A stretch of DNA of 22,535 bases from an uncultured Eubacteriales bacterium. GTDB taxonomy: Bacteria; Bacillota; Clostridia; Christensenellales; Borkfalkiaceae. Below the pieces are notes generated by a model. That model did not search any database. It saw nothing but the letters and a program-made list of their open reading frames with translations, and was not told the origin of the DNA. The stretch spans positions 1-22,535 of the forward strand of contig CABQND010000035.1 in the NCBI GenBank assembly GCA_902465495.1, in the 5' to 3' direction. The position numbers and the translations under genes were made by a program. Below are positions 14,762 through 20,494 of this stretch, one piece after another (within the stretch, counting starts at the first letter, position 1; the number at the start of each line of letters is the position of its first letter).

Positions 14762-15139
14762 TTAAAATTTTCTGTTCCCCGCAACGAATGCACCCGCAAT
14801 GTGGTTGATTTTGTCCCCAAAGACCTCCACGACATCGAAGCGCACCGAAAGCTCTTCCCCCGCGCGCATCTGCATATATCTGGCTATATTTATATAACGT
14901 TCCTGCTTTTTAAAGTCGACCGCCTCCGCAGGCGTGCCGAATGTCTCGCCCGTGCGCGTTTTGACTTCGCACAGCACAAACGTCTCCCCTTCCCGCGCGA
15001 CGATGTCTGCCTCGCCGAACGGTGTTTTATAATTGACCTTGACGATACGCAGTCCTGCCTTTTTCAGATATTTTACCGCCCGTTTTTCTCCGCTTCTGCC
15101 AAGAGCTTTTTTACGAACGTCCTGCGATGAATTTTGCAT
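14762..15139 (-). CDS. YraN/UPF0102 family putative endonuclease
   Basis: The 125-residue product carries the UPF0102 signature: G...GE..A, then FGEADIVAREGETFVLCEVKTR, a PD-(D/E)xK-like nuclease core in which D45, E58 and K60 would bind metal, followed by AEAVDFKKQERYINIARYM. Family members are thought to act on nucleic acids, with Holliday-junction resolution proposed, but the role is not established. AGGGAG eight bases before the ATG supports the start. The gene overlaps the last 67 bases of rnhB, so translation is probably coupled. Confidence 0.9.
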   Translation of the reverse strand: MQNSSQDVRKKALGRSGEKRAVKYLKKAGLRIVKVNYKTPFGEADIVAREGETFVLCEVKTRTGETFGTPAEAVDFKKQERYINIARYMQMRAGEELSVRFDVVEVFGDKINHIAGAFVAGNRKF

Positions 15140-15720
15140 ATTCCGTACTCCCTGATCGCTTCCGTATGCGCCTTGGTGCCGTACCCTTTATGTTTCGCAA
15201 ACCCATACTGCGGATATATTTTATCATATTCGCACATCAGATTGTCGCGGTATACCTTTGCCAGAATGCTCGCCGCGCCGATGCTGTAACTGAGCGCGTC
15301 GCCCTTGACAATGTCTTTTTGCAAAAACGGCACGTCGATACGGAAATTTCCGTCCACAAACAGCACGTCGGGCGGTACCGAAAGCCCTTCCGCCGCGCGC
15401 TTCATACAGCGCTTCGTCGCTTCGAGAATGTTGATCGAATCAATGACCTCTTCACTCTCCTCGCAAATACAGTAAGCGATCGCGCGCTCTTTGATGAGCG
15501 CCGCCAGCCGCTCGCGCTCGCTCTCGCGCAGTTTTTTGCTGTCGTCGATACCCTCGATCAGCTCGTCTTCCCCCAAAGGCAAGATGACTGCCGCACAAAC
15601 GACCGGTCCTGCCAAAGGTCCCCTGCCCACTTCGTCCGCACCCGCAATGTACCGCGCGCCCGATGCAAGCATTTCTCTCTCAAAAAACAGTTTGTCTGCG
15701 AACTCCGTCTTTTTTTTCAT
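15073..15720 (-). CDS. rnhB: Ribonuclease HII
   Basis: The 215-residue enzyme nicks RNA-DNA hybrids and single ribonucleotides in DNA. The four catalytic acids are visible: D29 and E30 in IAGADEVGRGPLAGPVV, D123 in FVDGNF, and D141 in VKGDALSYSIGAASILAKVYRD. The length is typical. AAGGG nine bases upstream is a modest ribosome binding site. It starts 17 bp after the rbgA stop and overlaps yraN at its 3' end, as expected for the rbgA-rnhB-yraN operon. Confidence 0.96.
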   Translation of the reverse strand: MKKKTEFADKLFFEREMLASGARYIAGADEVGRGPLAGPVVCAAVILPLGEDELIEGIDDSKKLRESERERLAALIKERAIAYCICEESEEVIDSINILEATKRCMKRAAEGLSVPPDVLFVDGNFRIDVPFLQKDIVKGDALSYSIGAASILAKVYRDNLMCEYDKIYPQYGFAKHKGYGTKAHTEAIREYGICKIHRRTFVKKLLAEAEKNGR

Positions 15721-15737
15721 CTGTATTGCCCTTCGTC

Positions 15738-16589
15738 TTACAGCGTCAGCGCCGACACTTCGTCCAGCGTGATCCTGCCCAGCCTGCCCTTGCGGAAATC
15801 ATCCACAATGGCTTTTGCGCCGCGCTCATAATCAAATTCTCCGCCGCGGAGCATGAACCCGCGCCTGCGGCAAACCTGTTCATACATCGCCAGCGGCGAG
15901 GAAAAATCTTCGATCCCGTACCGCTCGGTCAAAAATGACGGATACGTCTGCCCGATTTCGCGCAAAAGCTCGAGCGCGACATCGTCCATGTCCAAAATAT
16001 CGTCGTTGATGCTCCCGATATATGCAAGGTGCCGCGCCAACTCCTGATTGTCGAAAGAGGGCGGCATCGTGCCGGGCGTATCGAGAAGCTCGAACCCCGC
16101 ACAGCGGATCCACTGTTTGCCGCGCGTGACACCCGCTTTGTCGCCCGTCACGGCGCGCTTTTGCCCGCTGAGCGCATTGATGACCGTGCTTTTGCCCGTG
16201 TTGGGAACGCCGCACACCATCATTTTCGGAGGGCGTACGACTCCTTTTTGTTCGTCGCGTGCAAATTTTTCGCGCAGGACAAGCGCGATCTTCCCCGCGA
16301 TCTGTTTCGCGGCGGGCGGCGCCATGGCACTGCATTTGAGCGCAAAAGCGCCGTTCTTTGCAAATTCACCGATAAACGCATCCGTCTTTTTATCGTCGGC
16401 AAGGTCTGCCTTGTTCAATACATATAAAACAGGCTTAGTCCCGCAAAGCGCCGCAAGGTTGCGATTGTATGTCGCCGCAGGCGCGCGCGCATCGAGCACG
16501 ACGAGAACGCCGTCCACGAGCTTCACGCTCTCCTCCATCATGCGCATCGCTTTGGTCATATGACCGGGAAACCATTGAATGTGTTTCAT
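15738..16589 (-). CDS. rbgA: RbgA (YlqF) ribosome-assembly GTPase
   Basis: This is a 283-residue circularly permuted GTPase needed late in 50S assembly. The G4 motif NKAD (59-62) comes before G1 GVPNTGKST (127-135) and G3 DTPG (170-173), the permuted order diagnostic of the YlqF/YawG group. The N-terminus IQWFPGHMTKA is also typical, and a C-terminal RNA-binding helical domain follows. AAAGGAG four bases upstream sets the ATG. It begins the rbgA-rnhB-yraN unit downstream of a 298-bp non-coding interval. Confidence 0.96.
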   Translation of the reverse strand: MKHIQWFPGHMTKAMRMMEESVKLVDGVLVVLDARAPAATYNRNLAALCGTKPVLYVLNKADLADDKKTDAFIGEFAKNGAFALKCSAMAPPAAKQIAGKIALVLREKFARDEQKGVVRPPKMMVCGVPNTGKSTVINALSGQKRAVTGDKAGVTRGKQWIRCAGFELLDTPGTMPPSFDNQELARHLAYIGSINDDILDMDDVALELLREIGQTYPSFLTERYGIEDFSSPLAMYEQVCRRRGFMLRGGEFDYERGAKAIVDDFRKGRLGRITLDEVSALTL

Positions 16590-16887
16590 AAAACTCCTTT
16601 AGCTATTCCTTCGCGCAAAAGCTCTCAAAAGAGATGAGAGTTTTTGCTTGATTTTTAAAGAAAACCCAATGTTCGCCGCTATGCGGCTTATCATTCGGTT
16701 TTCTCTCTGCGGCGATACGTTACGGCTCTCTTATTATTTAAATCGCCGCATTCACTTTTTCCGCAAAAGCCGAATGTTTTCGGCAACTTGAGTGCGCTTG
16801 CAAAAAATGCGATTTTTGCAAGCGCAAGTTTTTATTTCGCCTTCGCGCATAGCCTGTGCAAATACACTGCAAACCCCGTGCAGGAAT
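16590..16887. other. 298-bp trmD-rbgA intergenic region with five successive hairpins
   Basis: No gene is visible. The hairpins are: GCAAAA(g)CTCTC / GAGAG(t)TTTTGC (16615-16647); GAAAACC-AATG / CATT-GGTTTTC enclosing GCCGC-TAT-GCGGC (16660-16703); TGCGGCGAT / ATCGCCGCA (16708-16750); GCCGAA-TGTT-TTCGGC (16769-16784); and GCGCTTGCAAAAA / TTTTTGCAAGCGC (16794-16825). The last is followed by a T-run on the plus strand only, so it is an odd trmD terminator. No clear promoter for rbgA was found. In B. subtilis rplS occupies this place. Confidence 0.6.
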
Positions 16888-17568
16888 TTAAAACCTTTTA
16901 TCTTTGTTCAAAAGGTCGGGGCGCTTTTCGCGCGTGATCTTTTCGGATTGTTCGCGCCGCCATTTATCGATCTCGGCATGATTGCCGCTGCGCAAAACTT
17001 CGGGAACAACCAGCCCCCTGTATTCGACGGGACGGGTGTACTGCGGATATTCGAGCGCATTCTCCGAAAAACTTTCCTGCACCAGCGACGAGGTGTTGAT
17101 CACGCCGTCCACATAGCGCGCAAGGCAATCCACAACCACCATGGCAGGCAGCTCGCCGCCCGTTAAAACGTAATCGCCGATGCTGATCTCCTCATCGATA
17201 AACAAATCGATGACGCGCTGGTCAATTCCTTCATAATGCCCGCAAAGCAGGATAATGTGCTCAAATTCCAAAAGTTCAAATACTTTTTGCTGGCGGAAGG
17301 TTTCCCCTTTGGGCGAAAGATAGATGCGCCGCGCTTTATGATCGGGATCGAGGGTGTCGATCGCCGAACCGATGGGCTGAGCCGTCATCACCATGCCCGC
17401 GCCGCCTCCGAACGGATAATCGTCGCAGCGCAAGTGCTTGTTTTCGGTATAATCGCGGATGTTCACCACGTTGATCTCGATTTTATTCTCTTTTTGTGCC
17501 CGTCCCAAAATGCTCGCCGAAAGCGGCGCAAACATTTCGGGAAAAAGCGTCAAAATATCGATCCTCAT
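16888..17568 (-). CDS. trmD: tRNA (guanine-37-N1)-methyltransferase
   Basis: The 226-residue SPOUT-family enzyme makes m1G37 from S-adenosylmethionine, protecting against frameshifting. The trefoil-knot motifs are clear: DILTLFPEMF at the N-terminus, YPFGGGAGMVM, YLSPKGETF, LLCGHYEGIDQRV, EISIGDYVLTGGELPAMVVVD, and LEYPQYTRP, with the C-terminal helical DNA-like domain including HAEIDKWRREQ. I chose the ATG at 17566-17568 where homology begins; the frame extends to a TTG upstream. It has its own promoter, probably because an opposite-strand gene now separates it from rimM. Confidence 0.97.
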   Translation of the reverse strand: MRIDILTLFPEMFAPLSASILGRAQKENKIEINVVNIRDYTENKHLRCDDYPFGGGAGMVMTAQPIGSAIDTLDPDHKARRIYLSPKGETFRQQKVFELLEFEHIILLCGHYEGIDQRVIDLFIDEEISIGDYVLTGGELPAMVVVDCLARYVDGVINTSSLVQESFSENALEYPQYTRPVEYRGLVVPEVLRSGNHAEIDKWRREQSEKITREKRPDLLNKDKRF

Positions 17569-17619
17569 ATCTGCCGCCCCGCGCAAAGCGCGTATTTCGT
17601 TTATTTGTATTTTGCCCTT

Positions 17620-17648
17620 ATTTTACCATAAACAGCCGATTTTTACAA
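17620..17648 (-). promoter_or_regulatory. Sigma-A promoter of trmD
   Basis: TTGTAA (17643-17648), a 17-bp spacer and TAAAAT (17620-17625) lie 51 bp upstream of the trmD ATG. It faces away from the plus-strand amidase-like gene starting at 17692. Confidence 0.75.
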
Positions 17649-17691
17649 GCCTTTTTTCACGCAGCTTTGCGAAGGGGCATATATATGGAGC

Positions 17692-18189
17692 ATGAAGACT
17701 TTCGATTATGACCGCCTGAAAGCGATCCTATATGCGCGGCGCTGGGCGTTTTCGCGCAATCCGAAATACTATTCCTTTGACGGACTCGGCGGCGACTGCA
17801 CCAACTTCATCTCGCAATGCGTGTTTGCGGGTGCAGGCGTCATGAACTACACCCCCGTATTCGGCTGGTATTTTCGTACCCCTTCCGACCGTACCGCATC
17901 CTGGACGGGCGTGCAGTTTTTCTATAATTTTCTGACCAAAAACGAAGGTGAAGGCCCGTTCGCCGAAGAAGTGCGCCCGCGCGATTTAAAGATCGGCGAC
18001 GTCATACAACTCGGACGCGCAACCGGCGATTTTTATCATACCCTGCTCGTAACCGGTTTTCGTTTCGGATTCCCGCTCGTGGCGGCGCATACGAACGACG
18101 CGTTTGACCGGCCGCTTTTATCCTATTCTTTCGAGCAGGCGCGCTATCTGCATATCCTCGGCGTACGTAAAGATGCGCCGCAAGAATAG
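17692..18189 (+). CDS. Amidase_6-like putative cysteine amidase
   Basis: The 165-residue product matches the Amidase_6 pattern: YDRLKAILYARRWAFSRNP, then GGDCTNFISQC with the probable nucleophile C36, FGWYF, SWTGVQFFYNFL, GDVIQLG, and histidines H116 (YHTLLVTG) and H133 (AAHTND) as candidate catalytic bases. Related domains in Bacillota are predicted to cleave peptide or cell-wall amide bonds, but this protein has no signal peptide or membrane segment and would be cytosolic. The start is uncertain in context: AAGGGG best serves an ATG at 17685 in another frame, which encodes only eight codons. The gene lies on the opposite strand between rimM and trmD and ends at a strong terminator. Confidence 0.8.
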   Translation: MKTFDYDRLKAILYARRWAFSRNPKYYSFDGLGGDCTNFISQCVFAGAGVMNYTPVFGWYFRTPSDRTASWTGVQFFYNFLTKNEGEGPFAEEVRPRDLKIGDVIQLGRATGDFYHTLLVTGFRFGFPLVAAHTNDAFDRPLLSYSFEQARYLHILGVRKDAPQE

Positions 18190-18209
18190 CTCTCCTTTTT
18201 TACAAAATT

Positions 18210-18256
18210 CGCCGCTGCGGGCAGAAGCCCGCAGCGGCGATTTGTTTTTTCTTTTA
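18210..18256 (+). terminator. Terminator between the amidase-like gene and rimM
   Basis: CGCCGCTGCGGGC (18210-18222) and GCCCGCAGCGGCG (18227-18239) form a perfect 13-bp stem with loop AGAA, followed by ATTTGTTTTTTCTTTT on the plus strand. On the minus strand GAATTTTGT follows, so it can also stop transcripts leaving rimM. Confidence 0.92.
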
Positions 18257-18757
18257 CTGCTCGACAATAACTTGTTTTAAACGCGCAGCGTCGAGTGTCA
18301 GGACTTTTTTCTCTCCGTCGAAGTGCAGGATCACTCCTTCCGCGGCAGGGAACATATACTCTTTCTCTCCGTCCTGCATCACAAAAACATCCGTATGCGC
18401 CGATAAAACATCGGTGATCTCTCCGATACGTTCGCCTGCATCCGTCACTGCCGTACAGCCGATCAGATCGACAATATAGTATCTTCCTTCCGCAAGCGCG
18501 GGCGCTTCGCTGCGCAGTCCTTCCATCTGCTTGCCGCGATACAGCTCCGCCGCGTTGCGGTCTGCTATGCCGCTCAGCGCAAGATACGCCGCCTGTGTAT
18601 CCGTACGCGCCGAAAGCACTTTATATTCTTTCCCTTCAATAAAGACGCGGCGAAATTTTTTGATGTCTGCAACTTCGTCGAGAAGGGGCCGCACTTTCAG
18701 CTCGCCGCGAATTCCCTGCGGCTTTAAAATTTCGCCGATGACGATGGTATCCTGCAT
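18254..18757 (-). CDS. rimM: Ribosome maturation factor RimM
   Basis: The 167-residue product assists 30S head assembly by binding S19. It has the N-terminal RimM domain (IVIGEILKPQGIRGELKVRPL, with AAYLALSGIADRNAAELYRGK) and the C-terminal PRC-barrel-like domain (GRYYIVDLIGCTAVTDAGERIGEITDVL to MFPAAEGVIL). GAGGAG five bases upstream supports the ATG. It follows khpA after 60 bp in the rpsP-khpA-rimM operon; its usual partner trmD is now beyond an inserted plus-strand gene. Confidence 0.95.
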   Translation of the reverse strand: MQDTIVIGEILKPQGIRGELKVRPLLDEVADIKKFRRVFIEGKEYKVLSARTDTQAAYLALSGIADRNAAELYRGKQMEGLRSEAPALAEGRYYIVDLIGCTAVTDAGERIGEITDVLSAHTDVFVMQDGEKEYMFPAAEGVILHFDGEKKVLTLDAARLKQVIVEQ

Positions 18758-18799
18758 ACATTCTCCTCTTGCCGCACCGCTCGGTGCGATTTTCTAAAA

Positions 18800-18830
18800 A
18801 AGAAAAGAAGCGGAAAATTATTCCGCTTTT
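18800..18830 (-). terminator. Possible weak terminator or attenuator overlapping the khpA stop
   Basis: AAGCGGAA and TTCCGCTT flank AATTA across the khpA stop codon, and on the minus strand CTTTTCTTTTTT follows. The stem is only 8 bp, so partial termination between khpA and rimM is the most I would suggest. Confidence 0.4.
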
Positions 18831-19063
18831 TCCTTTTCCTTGATTTCAATGTTATATTTTTTGCCTTCTTTGGCGGAAGCACAGCGAACAAGCGTGCGGA
18901 GCGCCTTGGCGATCTTGCCCTGCTTTCCGATCACTTTGCCCATATCCGATTCTTCGAGCAGCACTACGATCTCCGTCGCGTTGCCTTTCTCGTTCACCTG
19001 ATATTCGATGGCGTCTTTATGCTCTGCAAACTGCTCCACCACGTATTTCACGAGATCCAGCAT
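18818..19063 (-). CDS. khpA: KhpA (YlqC) KH-domain RNA-binding protein
   Basis: This is an 81-residue single KH domain with the GxxG loop GKQG at 46-49 in SDMGKVIGKQGKIAKALRTL. KhpA pairs with KhpB/Jag in Gram-positives and affects cell elongation and RNA biology. AAGGGGG eight bases upstream of the ATG supports the start. It lies 20 bp after rpsP, the standard Bacillota arrangement. Confidence 0.95.
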   Translation of the reverse strand: MLDLVKYVVEQFAEHKDAIEYQVNEKGNATEIVVLLEESDMGKVIGKQGKIAKALRTLVRCASAKEGKKYNIEIKEKEKAE

Positions 19064-19083
19064 CTGCTAATCCCCCTTTCAAA

Positions 19084-19377
19084 TTACTTCTTTTTGCGGG
19101 TCTTTGTGCGGGGCGCCGAAAGTTTGGTCGGTTTTTCCAAAATGCCCTGACGGATCAGAAGAGTCTTGACCGTCTCTGTAGGCTGAACGCCTTTGGACAA
19201 CCAATCTTTTGCCTTGTCCGCATCGATCACGATCTCTTCGGGATTGGATGTGGGGTTATAATGTCCGACTTTCTCGATGTACTCGCCGTCACGAGCCTTT
19301 CTTCCGTCTACTACGACAATACGATAGAACGGGCTCTTTTTGTCGCCCAATCTCGTCAGTCTCATTTTTACTGCCAT
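19084..19377 (-). CDS. rpsP: 30S ribosomal protein S16
   Basis: This is a 97-residue S16 with the family core MAVKMRLTRLGDKKSPFYRIVVVDGR, YIEKVGHYNP, and GVQPTETVKTLLIRQG, ending in a basic tail (KTRKKK). I chose the ATG at 19375-19377 since AAGGAG lies eight bases upstream and homology starts there. It heads the rpsP-khpA-rimM operon with a consensus promoter. The leader can fold as CGGTAA/TTACCG around a CGGC-AAAA-GCCG hairpin. ffh/ylxM, which often precede rpsP, are absent here. Confidence 0.97.
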   Translation of the reverse strand: MAVKMRLTRLGDKKSPFYRIVVVDGRKARDGEYIEKVGHYNPTSNPEEIVIDADKAKDWLSKGVQPTETVKTLLIRQGILEKPTKLSAPRTKTRKKK

Positions 19378-19440
19378 GATGATATCTCCTTTTACGGTAA
19401 AATAATTTGCTTTTTTGCGGCTTTTGCCGATTACCGCTCT

Positions 19441-19469
19441 ATTATAGCGGACAAAAAAACAACTGTCAA
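19441..19469 (-). promoter_or_regulatory. Sigma-A promoter of rpsP-khpA-rimM
   Basis: TTGACA (19464-19469) and TATAAT (19441-19446) are perfect with a 17-bp spacer. The -35 box lies inside the 3' arm of the terminator of the upstream AraC-family gene, and the spacer contains that terminator's T-run. Confidence 0.93.
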
Positions 19470-19488
19470 GCATTTTTGCTTGACAGTT
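19453..19488 (-). terminator. Terminator of the AraC-family gene, overlapping the rpsP promoter
   Basis: AACTGTCAAGCA (19461-19472) and TGCTTGACAGTT (19477-19488) form a perfect 12-bp stem. On the minus strand GTTTTTTTG follows. On the plus strand AAATTTTTTT follows, so it may act both ways. Confidence 0.9.
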
Positions 19489-19500
19489 AAATTTTTTTGA

Positions 19501-20358
19501 TTATTTGCCGCGCACTCGTTTTCGGTATGCGAGCGGCGTGAGGCCGCCGAACTTTGAAAAAAGTACGATCAATCCTTTTGTATCGCTGTATCCGACCTTT
19601 TGAGCGATCTGTTCCACGGACAAGTCGGTATCCGCGAGAAAGCGGCACGCAAAGGCATATTTCTGCCGAAGAATGTACGAGCGCATCGACTCGCCCACAT
19701 ATTTTCTGAACAACCGTTCCAGATACACGGGATTGAACCCAAAATGCGCAGACACTTCCGCAGGTGTGGGCAACGGACATTTATACAAAATCCAGCACAA
19801 AATACTGTCGATCAGTTTCGGATATTTTTGCACCGCTTCACTGCGGCGAACGCGCAAAATTTCCGTAAGCAAAAAATACAAAATGCGCGATTGCTTGTAA
19901 AAGCCGTCCTGCGCGCCGATCTGTGCCATATATTGGTCAAAACAGTCCGTCACGGTTTTTTCGGGAAAGCCATGCAAAACATAATCCTGCTCCCGCTTTT
20001 CGAGAAAGGCACTGTATATGTCCTGCGTCTGCGCGCCCAGCACATGAAAATAAATGATTTCCAGTCCGTCTTCGGCGGGATAGAACACCGAATGCTCAGC
20101 AAGATGCAAAAAAGTAAGATCCCCCTTTCGCAGACGAAACTCTTTTCCGCCGGCACGCAGAACCCCTTCGCCGCGCAGAACATAGTTGATCATAAAAATA
20201 TTGATCGCTTCGCGTTCAAGATAATAATCCGCGCGAAGACACTCCTTCCCCGCACTCGTCGCATAATAAAACAGAGTCTTTTCCTGCGGTACCGCCAGGT
20301 AATGTAAAGAAGTTGTCTTTTCTTCGTAAAACGAATATTTGCTTCGAATGACTGCCAT
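19501..20358 (-). CDS. AraC-family transcriptional regulator
   Basis: The 285-residue product has an N-terminal cupin-like ligand domain (about 45-110: INYVLRGEGVLRAGGKEFRLRKGDLTFL, then HSVFYPAEDGLEIIYFHVLG) and a C-terminal double helix-turn-helix (about 195-285: VSAHFGFNPVYLERLFRKYVGESMRSYILRQKY, then LSVEQIAQKVGYSDTKGLIVLFSKFGGLTPLAYRK). Such regulators often sense sugars and control adjacent carbohydrate or surface genes. It diverges from a lipoprotein gene across 136 bp that contains an 8-bp inverted repeat, a likely target. GGGGAGAGG just upstream supports the ATG. The ligand is unknown. Confidence 0.93.
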   Translation of the reverse strand: MAVIRSKYSFYEEKTTSLHYLAVPQEKTLFYYATSAGKECLRADYYLEREAINIFMINYVLRGEGVLRAGGKEFRLRKGDLTFLHLAEHSVFYPAEDGLEIIYFHVLGAQTQDIYSAFLEKREQDYVLHGFPEKTVTDCFDQYMAQIGAQDGFYKQSRILYFLLTEILRVRRSEAVQKYPKLIDSILCWILYKCPLPTPAEVSAHFGFNPVYLERLFRKYVGESMRSYILRQKYAFACRFLADTDLSVEQIAQKVGYSDTKGLIVLFSKFGGLTPLAYRKRVRGK

Positions 20359-20388
20359 GGTCCTCTCCCCACAAATAAAAGTTTGAAA

Positions 20389-20417
20389 AATAGAATTTTT
20401 GGTTTAAATATTCTATT
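20389..20417. promoter_or_regulatory. Candidate operator, perfect 8-bp inverted repeat
   Basis: AATAGAAT (20389-20396) and ATTCTATT (20410-20417) are exact reverse complements separated by 13 bp. The right half touches the -35 box of the lipoprotein promoter. The region is AT-rich, so chance is possible, but the position fits control by the divergent AraC-family regulator. Confidence 0.45.
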
Positions 20418-20443
20418 GAATATATCTTTTTTTAAATTATAAT
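20416..20443 (+). promoter_or_regulatory. Sigma-A promoter of the lipoprotein gene
   Basis: TTGAAT (20416-20421), a 16-bp spacer and TATAAT (20438-20443) lie 51 bp upstream of the ATG. Confidence 0.75.
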
Positions 20444-20494
20444 GATAAAGGAACAAAAGTCAAGCGGCTTTGCAAAAAAGGAGGAAAACAAACC

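Noticed and set aside
16794..16825. Ordinary terminator for trmD
   Set aside because: The stem is strong, but the T-run follows on the plus strand rather than on the trmD strand, so I list it only as a hairpin.
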